Below the pieces are notes generated by a model. The model saw nothing but the letters and a program-made list of their open reading frames with translations. It made no database searches and was not told the origin of the DNA. A DNA stretch of 33,523 nt, from positions 1-33,523 of IMG/VR virus record IMGVR_UViG_3300042554_001522; one strand, given 5' to 3'. A program made the translations under genes and the position numbers. Of this stretch, positions 7,756-16,758 are shown in pieces (positions within the stretch are counted from its first letter, which is position 1; every line of letters begins with the position of its first letter). Source of the stretch: a virus.

Positions 7756-8831
7756 TATTTTATATTATCCCTCAATAGTGGTTGATCTTTTTTAATATCA
7801 CAAATTAATATGGAATCATTTTCAATAAAATCTCTAGATGAAATATGTCCGATTTCTTTTTGATATGGGATTGCACTATACAAATCTTCAATTTTAACAA
7901 CTTCACCGGATTTCATATCTCTTTTCAAATACAATCCTCTGTAAAGTGATTCCAAGTAAATAGATTCTTTTTCGTCAATAACTCTACGAATATCTGATGA
8001 TGTTCCACACATAACCAAAGCTTTGTTATATGCCTTAAACCATTCATCTATTTGATGTGGCAATGAGCAATACTTTGAAACCTCTGTTTGTTCATGATCT
8101 TTTGGATATGGGATGTCAATATGTCTTTCCCATGTTCTGGCTCCTTTAGCATAAGATATTAACATTGAGGAATGCCAATCGTGATATTCGTGTGTTGATA
8201 ATCCTATAACCAAGTTAGGATATTTTTTTTTCAAATAATCAATCTGATTGAGCTCCAATTCATCATCTTCGCTTGGATATTTTGAAACACAATGATTTAT
8301 TGATATTGGTATGTTTCTATGAACAAAGAAAGAAACCACATCGTCTATTTGTTTGTCATTGGCACCACCAGTAGAAATTATTACCGGTTTTTTTGTTGAT
8401 GCTATTTTATTAAGAAGAACCCAATCGTTTATATCAGAACTTGCAATTTTTATTATAGGTAAATCTAACTCAACACAAAAGTCTACTGACTTTTCATCAA
8501 AAGGTGTTGCCATTGGAATACAATCGTGTTTCTTTATGTATTCTATTAACTCTCTAAATTCATCATAAGTTAATTTAGTCTTTGATGTTTTCTGTATGTA
8601 TCTACTTCTTTTTTTCAAATTCGTTAGATTTTCACCACAACCTTCATCTTTAAAATTTTTATGTATAAAATTATCAACGTCTCTGAATTGTAATTTTATA
8701 GAAGCCTTGACTTTATTTTCCTTTACAACCTTTGCAAATTCTCGTATAATCTTTTTACCTCTTTCGATAGAACCCCAGTGGTTATTTGCCAATTCTAAAA
8801 CGAATAGATTTTCAAAAATGTTTTTATCCAT
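7755..8831 (-). CDS. NeuB/SpsE-type sialic-acid-synthase-like enzyme with SAF domain
   Basis: A 358-residue protein. The N-terminal TIM barrel begins LELANNHWG (about 12-20), the variant of the NeuB AEIGxNHNG start that keeps the key Asn-His. Barrel features follow: IKLQFRD, ATPFDEKSVDF, IKIASSD, ISTGG and GLSTHEYHD. The last about 70 residues fit the antifreeze-like SAF domain (LYRGLYLKRDMKSGEVV...). NeuB enzymes condense phosphoenolpyruvate with an aldose to give a 3-deoxy-2-ulosonic acid. The variant N-terminus suggests a sub-clade with a different aldose. I prefer ATG 8831, with GGAG nine bases upstream, over the in-frame TTG at 8858 that overlaps the previous stop. It heads the NeuB-TPP-SDR-cyclase-kinase-SDR cassette. 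Confidence 0.85.
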   Translation of the reverse strand: MDKNIFENLFVLELANNHWGSIERGKKIIREFAKVVKENKVKASIKLQFRDVDNFIHKNFKDEGCGENLTNLKKRSRYIQKTSKTKLTYDEFRELIEYIKKHDCIPMATPFDEKSVDFCVELDLPIIKIASSDINDWVLLNKIASTKKPVIISTGGANDKQIDDVVSFFVHRNIPISINHCVSKYPSEDDELELNQIDYLKKKYPNLVIGLSTHEYHDWHSSMLISYAKGARTWERHIDIPYPKDHEQTEVSKYCSLPHQIDEWFKAYNKALVMCGTSSDIRRVIDEKESIYLESLYRGLYLKRDMKSGEVVKIEDLYSAIPYQKEIGHISSRDFIENDSILICDIKKDQPLLRDNIK

Positions 8832-8854
8832 AGTAAATGTCTCCAATAATTTTA

Positions 8855-9382
8855 TCAAATCTTCTCTGCAAATAAAGCCTTCATTGGTCTAGCATGAATC
8901 AAATCTATGCTTGCAATTATATCATATCCTAAATTTGTAAATTTTTCCACAAACTTTTTGTATAAATCATCGGAATGAGTTTCTAATGCGTAGTGCCGTA
9001 TTGAAGAAAATTCTTCATCTGTAAGTTCTAGTAGTACATATTCAAACCCTTCTATATCACATTTAATCATTTCCGGTTTATATTCATTAATGATATTTCT
9101 AATATCATTCACACTAGAAACATTTAGTGTGAATGCAGAAATATTAGAGTCTTTACAAATATTTTCATTATACCAATTTATTTCATTTTCATCCAAATCA
9201 AATGCATAGACTTTTTTAGCACCATTTTGGATTAACCACTCTGGAGTGGTTGGCCAATTAGGATCACGATATTCCACACTTTCCCATCTACCACAACCCA
9301 AATCTAAACACACTCTATCTTTACATTTAACAAATTCCCAATGTAAATTAGGATTTTCAGAATCAGTTTCTTTTAATATCAT
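8855..9382 (-). CDS. FkbM-like SAM-dependent methyltransferase
   Basis: A 175-residue class I methyltransferase. The SAM-binding LDLGCGR is at 26-32, the acidic ribose-binding strand FDLDE at 61-65, and KCDIEGFEYVLL at 108-118 is the hallmark of the FkbM group. FkbM proteins usually O-methylate sugars or related hydroxyls, which fits this neighbourhood. I chose ATG 9382 because GGAG lies six bases upstream; an upstream TTG at 9394 is in frame. The 3' end abuts the NeuB-like gene (a 4-nt overlap if that gene used its TTG). The target hydroxyl is unknown. Confidence 0.75.
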   Translation of the reverse strand: MILKETDSENPNLHWEFVKCKDRVCLDLGCGRWESVEYRDPNWPTTPEWLIQNGAKKVYAFDLDENEINWYNENICKDSNISAFTLNVSSVNDIRNIINEYKPEMIKCDIEGFEYVLLELTDEEFSSIRHYALETHSDDLYKKFVEKFTNLGYDIIASIDLIHARPMKALFAEKI

Positions 9383-9403
9383 TTTTTTCTCCAATTAAAA
9401 ATA

Positions 9404-10357
9404 TTACCATATAAATTTGTTTCTATAAAAATTAACAATTTCAACTATTTCTGTTTCAAAATCTTTTGACGTTTTCCAACCTAAAGATTTTAATTTTGAA
9501 TCATCTAAAGCATATCTTACGTCTTGTCCAGGTCTTCCTATTGAAAAATCTATATGTTCGTAAATATCTTCATAATTTTCATCATACAATTTAATAATTT
9601 TTCCAACAACTTCCAAATTATTTTTTTCAATACCACCACATATATTGTATATTTCGTTTTTTACATCAGATTCTATTATAGTAATTATTGCAGTTGCAGT
9701 ATCATATGCGTGTAACCAATTTCTAATCGGAGTTCCATTATTGTGCAAAGGTATTTTTCTACCAACTTTCAAATATTTACATGATTTAGGTATGAGTTTT
9801 TCCACATATTGTCCAATACCATAATTGTTGGTTGGTCTTACTATTACATAAGAAATTCCATATGTTCTTGACCATGCCTGTATTAACATATCAGCGGCTG
9901 CCTTTGTTGCAGAGTATGGATTTGATGGTTTCAATAAATCTGTTTCAGTATGGACACCATTTGATATATCACCATAAACTTCATCTGTACTAAAATGTAA
10001 TAATACAGGAGTCTTATTGTTTTCCTGTCTGTAATTTCTAAGTAATTCTAATATACGATGTACACCGTTTATATTGGAGTGAACAAAGTCATCACTTCTG
10101 ACAATGGAATTTCCAACATGAGTTTCAGCTGCGGTATTTATTATGTAATCACAATCGTATAAAAATTCTAAATCATTTATGTCACAATGTGTAAATACAA
10201 AATTATCATATTGTTCAAATTCTTTTAACAAATCTTTGTTAGCAGCATAGGTTATCTTATCAATACCACGAACATACCAACCTTTTTTTAGACATTCACG
10301 AGTAACATAAGAACCAATAAATCCAAGGCATCCGGTCACATATACTATTTTTTTCAT
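9404..10357 (-). CDS. NDP-glucose 4,6-dehydratase-type extended SDR (RmlB-like)
   Basis: A 317-residue extended SDR. The NAD loop TGCLGFIG is at 8-15, STDEVYGD at 123-130 supplies the Thr-Asp-Glu dehydratase triad, and YSATK at 148-152 supplies Tyr and Lys. RPTNNYGIGQ and the C-terminal GRPGQDVRYALD are RmlB hallmarks. The reaction is expected to be NDP-hexose to NDP-4-keto-6-deoxyhexose. It is slightly shorter than bacterial RmlB (about 340-360). The nucleotide (dTDP, CDP, GDP or UDP) cannot be assigned. It would supply the 4-keto sugar needed by the RfbH-like protein and perhaps by the TPP enzyme of the same operon. Confidence 0.85.
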   Translation of the reverse strand: MKKIVYVTGCLGFIGSYVTRECLKKGWYVRGIDKITYAANKDLLKEFEQYDNFVFTHCDINDLEFLYDCDYIINTAAETHVGNSIVRSDDFVHSNINGVHRILELLRNYRQENNKTPVLLHFSTDEVYGDISNGVHTETDLLKPSNPYSATKAAADMLIQAWSRTYGISYVIVRPTNNYGIGQYVEKLIPKSCKYLKVGRKIPLHNNGTPIRNWLHAYDTATAIITIIESDVKNEIYNICGGIEKNNLEVVGKIIKLYDENYEDIYEHIDFSIGRPGQDVRYALDDSKLKSLGWKTSKDFETEIVEIVNFYRNKFIW

Positions 10358-10371
10358 AAATTAATCTCTTT

Positions 10372-11307
10372 TTATTTAAAGTAATTGTTACATTTTTCCA
10401 CAAATAAATGTATATCCGATATACATTTTCGTTCTATTTCTTTTATATGGTCATCAAGTTCATTACGAATAGATTTTGCCCTATTGATTTCATCCAACCC
10501 ATATGCAACGTACTTATGAAGTTCAAACCCATTGTAGTATTCTTCCTTTGACAATTTTTTATGAGGAACAACAATAGAATCTGCTCCACACATAGCAGCT
10601 TGAACACTAATAAACGTTGATCTATCATATGAATAAAATCGTTTTGTTTTATTAAAAAGCATTGCCAATCTTTTATATTGTCCAGGAAAATTAAAATCAT
10701 CCAATGATGTATCTATATCGCCAAAAAACAAATCGGATGAATCGTGAATATAATCGGAAGGTTCGGTATCAAATCCTCCTTTTCTTAATGTCCAACAATT
10801 CAATATACGGTCTTCACTTCTATTTAAAAAAATATCTGTATAAAACTCTATTAGTGTTAAATCATTATCTAAATTTTTTATGATTTTTTTATCCGACTGT
10901 GTTTTGTATAAATCGGAATACCAGAACCATAATTCATCATCTTTCCAAGCATTGTATCTAAATTGACCATAATTGCCTGCATTCATAAAATTTGAATTTG
11001 CCAACCCCATCATCCATCTAACAACATTTGGAGCATTCAAATAATTACCATACCAAGATTCCGGATAAACAACAATTGCATCGTGTAAATTATTGTAAAC
11101 ATCATCATTAATGAATTTGACTTTATTATATCTCGCGGGTGTATAAAATTGTATATCACTATACGACCATCCTAATCCAGATGGTTTAGATGGTGCCAAA
11201 TATGCATCATATCCAATATCATTTAATGTATGAACAAATTTATGCAATATAGTAATACCGCCACTTGACGGGAACCAACTTGGTGCACTAACTACTATTT
11301 TTTTCAT
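10372..11307 (-). CDS. Putative GT-B glycosyltransferase
   Basis: A 311-residue protein. Its N-terminus (VSAPSWFPSSGGITILHKF) resembles the first strand and Gly-rich loop of GT-B transferases. Around 230-255 the segment FYSYDRSTFISVQAAMCGADSIVVP resembles the donor-binding half, where a small-residue-rich helix precedes a strand. It is short for a two-domain GT4, and I see no clear EX7E. Its position between an RmlB-like dehydratase and another glycosyltransferase-like gene supports sugar transfer. The start overlaps the preceding stop as ATGA. Identity is moderately sure only at fold level. Confidence 0.55.
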   Translation of the reverse strand: MKKIVVSAPSWFPSSGGITILHKFVHTLNDIGYDAYLAPSKPSGLGWSYSDIQFYTPARYNKVKFINDDVYNNLHDAIVVYPESWYGNYLNAPNVVRWMMGLANSNFMNAGNYGQFRYNAWKDDELWFWYSDLYKTQSDKKIIKNLDNDLTLIEFYTDIFLNRSEDRILNCWTLRKGGFDTEPSDYIHDSSDLFFGDIDTSLDDFNFPGQYKRLAMLFNKTKRFYSYDRSTFISVQAAMCGADSIVVPHKKLSKEEYYNGFELHKYVAYGLDEINRAKSIRNELDDHIKEIERKCISDIHLFVEKCNNYFK

Positions 11308-12212
11308 AAATTACCCGAATTTATTTCTAAAATTCTTTTTTTAATAGTTTCTAATATTTTATTTTCAATATCTAATCGTTGATTCAAGTTTTCAATTTCT
11401 AACAAGTCTTTGTAGTATTTCTTAAAACCATCAGGATATGGTTTACTTTCAATTGGATATATTATTTTTCCAGACAAAACATATTGATGTATCTTTTCTT
11501 TTAAGTTTAATGCATTAAACTGATATGATAGTATCATTGAATACAAATCCCAAGGTCCATATCCGTTCCAATCATCAGGAATTTTTGCAAATTCATTGAT
11601 AAAATCTTTACTGTAATAATCAAACCATCCTGCAAATTTTATTTCACTTATTTTTTTAACAGAAACATCATTGTAAAAATTTTCATATTCCAATTTATAC
11701 GGACACTCTTGCCCACAATCATCATATGAAACATCTTTATATTTATCACTTGATATTGGATTCCAAGATGAATCCCAACCTTTGTATATTTCCGATGTTA
11801 ATATAAAGTATTTATCGTTTATCGTCTTTGCTGCATTACACATATATGCAATTAGAGTTTCATCAAAATTCTGATCAGGACACATATAAATGTAACCATC
11901 AACATCATCGGATATACATTCCTTTTGTAAATTCAGATGTCCGTATAGTTTATCACCATCTATGACTTCATATCTATTTATATTAAAACAAGAAACTAAA
12001 TTTTTCAATGAATAAAACTTATCTATGAAATGTTTCTTTTCGATTCTGGATTTTTTCCAATCAATAATAGAATCTGATAAATTCAAAACGCAATCAAAAA
12101 TTATTTCAATATCTTTTGATAAATATTCATAACTCTTTTTTAATTTTACAAATGTCAGTAATGCATAGTCTAATTCCCACGGCATCAAATGACATATCAT
12201 TTTTACTTTCAT
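11304..12212 (-). CDS. Uncharacterised protein, possibly a glycosyltransferase
   Basis: A 302-residue protein I cannot place firmly. The first strand (MKVKMICHLMPWELDYALLTFVKL) and the following charged helix recall GT-A transferases. YIYMCPDQNFDETLIAYM near residue 110 could stand where a DXD loop normally lies. The middle has WDSSWNP and a Cys pair (DCGQECPYK). The C-terminal 70 residues are Lys/Glu-rich and probably helical. It sits four bases after the RfbH-like gene and overlaps the next gene by ATGA, deep inside the glycan operon. The function is inferred from context only. The gene is noticeably AT-rich. Confidence 0.45.
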   Translation of the reverse strand: MKVKMICHLMPWELDYALLTFVKLKKSYEYLSKDIEIIFDCVLNLSDSIIDWKKSRIEKKHFIDKFYSLKNLVSCFNINRYEVIDGDKLYGHLNLQKECISDDVDGYIYMCPDQNFDETLIAYMCNAAKTINDKYFILTSEIYKGWDSSWNPISSDKYKDVSYDDCGQECPYKLEYENFYNDVSVKKISEIKFAGWFDYYSKDFINEFAKIPDDWNGYGPWDLYSMILSYQFNALNLKEKIHQYVLSGKIIYPIESKPYPDGFKKYYKDLLEIENLNQRLDIENKILETIKKRILEINSGNL

Positions 12213-12216
12213 ATTA

Positions 12217-13374
12217 TTATGACCTGGTAGATAAATACTCTTTTATTTTATCACAAACATAATCCACATCATCAACTGTCATTCCGTGGTGTGCACCTAA
12301 AAGAAATCCGTCTTTCATTATGGTATCTGCATTTTCAAACGTTTCCAAGTATTCTCTATAAACAGGATGTCTTGTAATGTTTCCGGCAAATGTAACACGA
12401 GTTTGAATATCGCTATCTTCTAAATAAGTTAGTAGACCCAATCTATCCGAATATTGAAGTGGGATTGCGAGCCAATTGGGTTTGATACTATCATCTGGAA
12501 GAGTTATCTCTGAAACATCTTTTAGATTTTCAATGTACCTTTCGATATTTTTTCTTCTTATATCAACAAACCTATCCAACTTTTCCATTTGAACCAAACC
12601 AAATGCCGCATTCATTTCAGATGATTTGAAGTTGTAACCAAGAACACCATATAAAAATTTGAAATCGTATGGTATTCCATCAACTTGATGATTGAATCTT
12701 TGATCGACTTCTTCCGCATTATTTCCAATTCTACCCCAATCTCTAAATTGCAAACAAACATCACGTAAAGATTCATTGTTGAACATTACCATCCCACCAG
12801 AGCCACCAGCGGTAATTACATGGGAAGCATAAAACGATGTAGTTGAAATGTCAGTTTCTTCGGTGTATGTCATTGTATCTGCAGAATCTTCAATCAATAC
12901 AATATCATTTCGATCAATAGAAATTAAATGTTCACGTATTGATTTCCAATCTGGTTTATTTCCTATCAAATTTGGAATCATAATAACTTTTGTTTCACTT
13001 GTTATCTTTTCTGCAATCTGTTCAAGCGATGGAACATACGTTGTTAAACCAACATCACAGAAAATTGGTTTCAGTCCCAACTGAACCATTGGTGCAACCG
13101 TTGTAGAAAATGTACAAGCGGGTGTAATTACTTCACTTCCTTTTGGAAGTTTAAGTGATGAAAGTGCAAGTAAGCAAGCGGATGAACCAGAGTTTACAAA
13201 TACGCCAAACTTTTTTCCAAAATACTTAGCAACAATATTTTCAAATTCTACTGAGCGAGGACCGAATCCGGCAATCCAACCGTCACGAAGACATTGTTCA
13301 ACTGCTTTGATTTCTTCTTCGCCATATGATTCAAATTTGTTGGGGGCATACCAAACTTTTTTTCTACTTTCCAT
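12217..13374 (-). CDS. RfbH/ColD-type PLP sugar 3-dehydratase homolog lacking Fe-S cysteines
   Basis: A 385-residue fold-type I PLP protein of the DegT/DnrJ/EryC1 superfamily. NSGSSACLLAL (61-71) and IEDSADT (161-167, PLP-ring Asp163) are standard. At the Schiff-base site, SFYASHVITAGGSGG has His185 where aminotransferases have Lys. That substitution defines the 3-dehydratases RfbH/E1 and ColD. Further matches to RfbH are RDWGR (211-215), the YGVLGYNFKSSEMNAA region and FAGNITRHP. The four cysteines after RDWGR that hold the [2Fe-2S] cluster in E1 are missing (IGNNAEEVDQRF instead). It may therefore dehydrate by a ColD-like PMP mechanism. A product with a 3-deoxy keto-sugar skeleton is expected but unproven. 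Confidence 0.8.
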   Translation of the reverse strand: MESRKKVWYAPNKFESYGEEEIKAVEQCLRDGWIAGFGPRSVEFENIVAKYFGKKFGVFVNSGSSACLLALSSLKLPKGSEVITPACTFSTTVAPMVQLGLKPIFCDVGLTTYVPSLEQIAEKITSETKVIMIPNLIGNKPDWKSIREHLISIDRNDIVLIEDSADTMTYTEETDISTTSFYASHVITAGGSGGMVMFNNESLRDVCLQFRDWGRIGNNAEEVDQRFNHQVDGIPYDFKFLYGVLGYNFKSSEMNAAFGLVQMEKLDRFVDIRRKNIERYIENLKDVSEITLPDDSIKPNWLAIPLQYSDRLGLLTYLEDSDIQTRVTFAGNITRHPVYREYLETFENADTIMKDGFLLGAHHGMTVDDVDYVCDKIKEYLSTRS

Positions 13375-13385
13375 GTTACTACCTA

Positions 13386-14009
13386 TTATATTTTTTCATA
13401 AAATTTATTTTGTTTTTCTTGTTTAAGTATATCTTTGTGATGATAGATGCAAAATGATTCATCAGGTGGAAGATTTGAATATTTATCATATCCGGTTAAT
13501 CTTTCATGTACCTTATTTTTCCAAACTATTAAATCATTATTTTTGTATATCCTTGTCTGATAATCTGGCCAATTTACTCTATTGTTTTCATCATACACCC
13601 AATCCCATTTTTTTATATGTTCATCGGTGATTCCATCTACCGTATTCCATCTTGGAACCAATATCATTTCTAGATTATCATTTGAATTTAATATATCATG
13701 TATATTGTCCATTAGTATTTTTGATGGCAATTCATCTGCATCTATATTGAATATCCATTTATTTTTACAATATTTTTTTAAATTATTCTTGAAACTTGAA
13801 AAATCTTTTTTCAATGGAAATTCTATAACATTAAAGTTTTTTATAGTATCTCGGTGTGAGTCTATAACACTTCTAACGGCAGGTGTAACGGCCATCGTGT
13901 CCATTTGAACTACTATTTCATCTTCATCCTTTATATTTTTAGTTAAAAATGACAATAAGCTATCCAACTCTTTATCTTCATTACAAACTGTTATGGTATA
14001 GGAAATCAT
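13386..14009 (-). CDS. Family 2 glycosyltransferase
   Basis: A 207-residue GT-A protein. The N-terminal strand ISYTITVCNED is followed by a typical acidic loop, and FNIDADE at 88-93 contains the DXD that binds metal and nucleotide-sugar. After this come PRWNTVDGI, NWPDYQTRIY and KVHERLTGYD. These resemble short GT2 enzymes of the SunS/WaaE-like type that are frequent in phages. It is single-domain without membrane segments, so it should act in the cytoplasm. It lies 11 bases before the RfbH-like gene and 4 after a GT4 gene. Donor and acceptor are unknown. Confidence 0.8.
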   Translation of the reverse strand: MISYTITVCNEDKELDSLLSFLTKNIKDEDEIVVQMDTMAVTPAVRSVIDSHRDTIKNFNVIEFPLKKDFSSFKNNLKKYCKNKWIFNIDADELPSKILMDNIHDILNSNDNLEMILVPRWNTVDGITDEHIKKWDWVYDENNRVNWPDYQTRIYKNNDLIVWKNKVHERLTGYDKYSNLPPDESFCIYHHKDILKQEKQNKFYEKI

Positions 14010-14013
14010 AAAA

Positions 14014-15303
14014 TTATACCTCTATTTTTTTAAGTGTTGGTAAATTCAAAGAAACCTTCTCAGAAAATTTTGGCAATCTTTCTTCTAACAATTTTTTAAA
14101 ATTATCAACCATTGTGGAATATGACCACTTTTTATGAAAATATTTTAGTGATGCAGTTGAGCTTCTTAAATGTTGATTATAGTTTTGTTTTATAGAATCC
14201 ATTTTTTTAGCAGCGTTCTGATAGTCTACCGTAAACCAATTTGTTCCGGAGTTTATTATCCCCTCCCAAACTGCACTCGGATGAACTTCTTTGACATCAC
14301 CTTTCAAAAGTATATGAAATTTTTCATCAACAAAATCGGTTTGACCACTCCAACCGGAAACAACAACTGGCTTTCCTGTTGTAATAAATTCTGCAATTGG
14401 TCTGCCATAACCTTCACCTTTTGTAAAAGAAACAAATGCCTTTACTTTAGGATGATTGTATAATGTATTCATCTGTTCATCTGTCAAATCACCGTGTAGC
14501 AAATAAACAGGAGGCAGAACTTTTTTCTTTGACATACTCTTTATTAAATTTATTTTTTCAATTATTCTAGACCTGTCTGATATTGAAAATGTTCCACCAG
14601 AAGATTTTAATATCAATGCAGGTTGATTTGGTGCATCACCAAATGTTTCAAAAAATGTGTACAATAATCCAGATACATCTTTTCTATCTTGTCCAAAATC
14701 TCCTTTCATCCAATGACCAACGAATAAAAATGCAAAATCGTTTTTCATTTCATTCAACAAACTAACAACATCGGGATCCAGTTCGGCATCTTTGTTAAAT
14801 ATTTCTTCTCTGAATCCCTCGTGTAGAATTTCAACAGGAACTTGTAGCTCCACAACACCGATAACTTGGTGTGTATTTTTATCTCTCTTTTCAAATCTAC
14901 TATTTTCAAAAACTTTTTTAGAATGTTTGGATGGAACTATAACCAAATTCATTCGATTACATCCTTCTATCCAACCTGCATCACAAATATCAGTTTCAAT
15001 GCCTGCAGTGATTCCAATGTTATATTTTCCAACGTTTTGAAATTCATTAGGGATAGTGCACTGCATCCAAATATCCGGTTGTTCTGTGAGTTGTCCCACT
15101 AAAATTCTATCTAATATTTTCTTGTCCAGCTCATTATATGGATTTAAGGCATTCATAGGCGTTTCACCCCAATTTATTGACATTATTTTAATATCAAACA
15201 TATCCATATCTATTAGTGAATGAACTAAATCACGTGCATGAGATCCATATCCACTCATTGTTGCAACTGGTCCACAAAAAACTAATTTCGGTCTATAACT
15301 CAT
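14014..15303 (-). CDS. Family 4-type (GT-B) glycosyltransferase
   Basis: A 429-residue two-domain GT-B protein. The N-terminal half begins KLVFCGPVATMSGYGSHAR, the Gly-rich acceptor-domain loop. The C-terminal half carries FLFVGHW, then the donor-site motif KGEGYGRPIAEF at 295-306 with the EX7E pair Glu297/Glu305. Conserved GKPVVVSGWSGQTDFV follows. It is the expected length for GT4. It has no membrane segment or signal peptide. It lies nine bases after another GT4 gene and directly before a GT2 gene, in the promoter-proximal part of the glycan operon. Confidence 0.85.
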   Translation of the reverse strand: MSYRPKLVFCGPVATMSGYGSHARDLVHSLIDMDMFDIKIMSINWGETPMNALNPYNELDKKILDRILVGQLTEQPDIWMQCTIPNEFQNVGKYNIGITAGIETDICDAGWIEGCNRMNLVIVPSKHSKKVFENSRFEKRDKNTHQVIGVVELQVPVEILHEGFREEIFNKDAELDPDVVSLLNEMKNDFAFLFVGHWMKGDFGQDRKDVSGLLYTFFETFGDAPNQPALILKSSGGTFSISDRSRIIEKINLIKSMSKKKVLPPVYLLHGDLTDEQMNTLYNHPKVKAFVSFTKGEGYGRPIAEFITTGKPVVVSGWSGQTDFVDEKFHILLKGDVKEVHPSAVWEGIINSGTNWFTVDYQNAAKKMDSIKQNYNQHLRSSTASLKYFHKKWSYSTMVDNFKKLLEERLPKFSEKVSLNLPTLKKIEV

Positions 15304-15312
15304 ATGAAATCC

Positions 15313-16749
15313 TTATACTAAATGTAAACTAAATTTTGTTCTTGGGGTAAAATTCTCTAATGTATCTTTTATACTTTTTGATACTCTATCTGCCATTAAA
15401 GTTCTTGTCATTCCAACTTCTGAATTTGATATGAACTCTCTACCTTTTAATCCAGAAGACTTTCTTTCTTCTTTTGGAGTATTATACCATTCATACAATG
15501 CATTCCCAATATCTCTGAAATCAGCACGGTCATCAAAAATATATGGAGTTGGTACTGATCCTTGAACTGATATGTTAGATGGCCATACGGGTTTAACCCA
15601 TTCACCGTGTTTCAAATCACCCCAAACATCTTTTCTGTGCAGTGTATGGATTTTTATGTAATCGTCCTCTGTGAAATATTTGTTTGTTTCTGGATTAATA
15701 AAACCACATTGGTCTTGTAAACCACCAGTAACATTTACTACAATTGGTGTTCCCGCAGAGATTGCCTCAGCTGTTCCTAAACCAAATCCCTCATTCGATG
15801 CCATATTAATAACAACATCTGCACAGTTATACAAAACATTCAGTTTACTAGAAGGAACAATTTTATCGTCAAATAAAACATTATATTCGTTACATAATTC
15901 ACCAACTAGTGAAACCAGGTCTGTTCCGTTATGGTCAATTGGTTGAGTGTGCATAAGTAGAATACAATCTTGAGATGCATTTCCTCCATTTTCATCAATA
16001 AGCTGACACATATGTTTATATGCAAGCACTACATCTCCCGGATGTTTACGGTGTATATTTCTATTGTTCCACATAACAACAAATTTATTTTCATTTTCAC
16101 CGCGTATTCTTTTGCTTTCTTCTTGTAATTCATTCCAATCGTCTTCTCGTTCAGACTTTACAGGTTCTATTGGAAAAAACATATTTGTATCAATTCCATG
16201 TGGAACATAAGTTATTCGATGATTTGGAATTTCTTCACCGAATCTTTTTAGTATTCTGTGATTTATACCATATGTTTGTTTTGATATTGCCATCAGCAAA
16301 TCACAACTTGCATATGCCTCTTTATTCCACATGGGATCAGTTGCAGTTTCACCAACCAATCCTGCACCATCCCATATATTCAAATATAACAAAGGAATCT
16401 TTGTTCGTATTTCATGTTCCATATTATAGAGCCATCCCCAAAATCTTGGATCCGTGAAGTGTAAAATTGCATCGGGCTTTTCTTGTTCCATGAGTCTGCG
16501 AATCATCATGGAATCCCCATAACTATTGTAACAATATATTTTAACAGATGCGTCTTCAACTCCAGTCATGTTTTTTGCATCTTCCGATAAATCAAATATC
16601 TTTCCATTATCTGGATGATTTATTGCAGCACCTAATTGAATCCAATCGAAATCCTTTACAGATCCTATAACCATATCGCGAGATACAGTTGCAATTCCAG
16701 ATGTTAGTCTCAAATCATCAGACAGTAATAATATCTTTTTCTTTGCCAT
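15313..16749 (-). CDS. Family 4-type (GT-B) glycosyltransferase
   Basis: A 478-residue GT-B protein, a distant relative of its neighbour. The start KKILLLSDDLRLTSGIATVSRD is the acceptor-domain loop. VMWNNRNIHRKHPGDVV opens the donor domain, and NEGFGLGTAEAISAGTPIV near residue 320 has the EX7E pair and phosphate-binding region. The C-terminal 130 residues extend beyond the core. AAAGG lies six bases before ATG 16749. It should use a retaining mechanism with a nucleotide-sugar donor. Two adjacent GT4 enzymes suggest consecutive sugar additions. Confidence 0.85.
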   Translation of the reverse strand: MAKKKILLLSDDLRLTSGIATVSRDMVIGSVKDFDWIQLGAAINHPDNGKIFDLSEDAKNMTGVEDASVKIYCYNSYGDSMMIRRLMEQEKPDAILHFTDPRFWGWLYNMEHEIRTKIPLLYLNIWDGAGLVGETATDPMWNKEAYASCDLLMAISKQTYGINHRILKRFGEEIPNHRITYVPHGIDTNMFFPIEPVKSEREDDWNELQEESKRIRGENENKFVVMWNNRNIHRKHPGDVVLAYKHMCQLIDENGGNASQDCILLMHTQPIDHNGTDLVSLVGELCNEYNVLFDDKIVPSSKLNVLYNCADVVINMASNEGFGLGTAEAISAGTPIVVNVTGGLQDQCGFINPETNKYFTEDDYIKIHTLHRKDVWGDLKHGEWVKPVWPSNISVQGSVPTPYIFDDRADFRDIGNALYEWYNTPKEERKSSGLKGREFISNSEVGMTRTLMADRVSKSIKDTLENFTPRTKFSLHLV

Positions 16750-16758
16750 GTGAAACCT

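Noticed and set aside
8832-8858. TTG start for the NeuB-like protein at 8858
   Set aside because: ATG 8831 has GGAG at nine bases. The TTG variant would only add nine residues before the conserved barrel start, though coupling by TTGA remains possible.
12217-13374. DegT-family aminotransferase
   Set aside because: The PLP lysine position is His (SFYASHVIT) and the best match in several blocks is RfbH/E1, so a dehydratase-type call is preferred.
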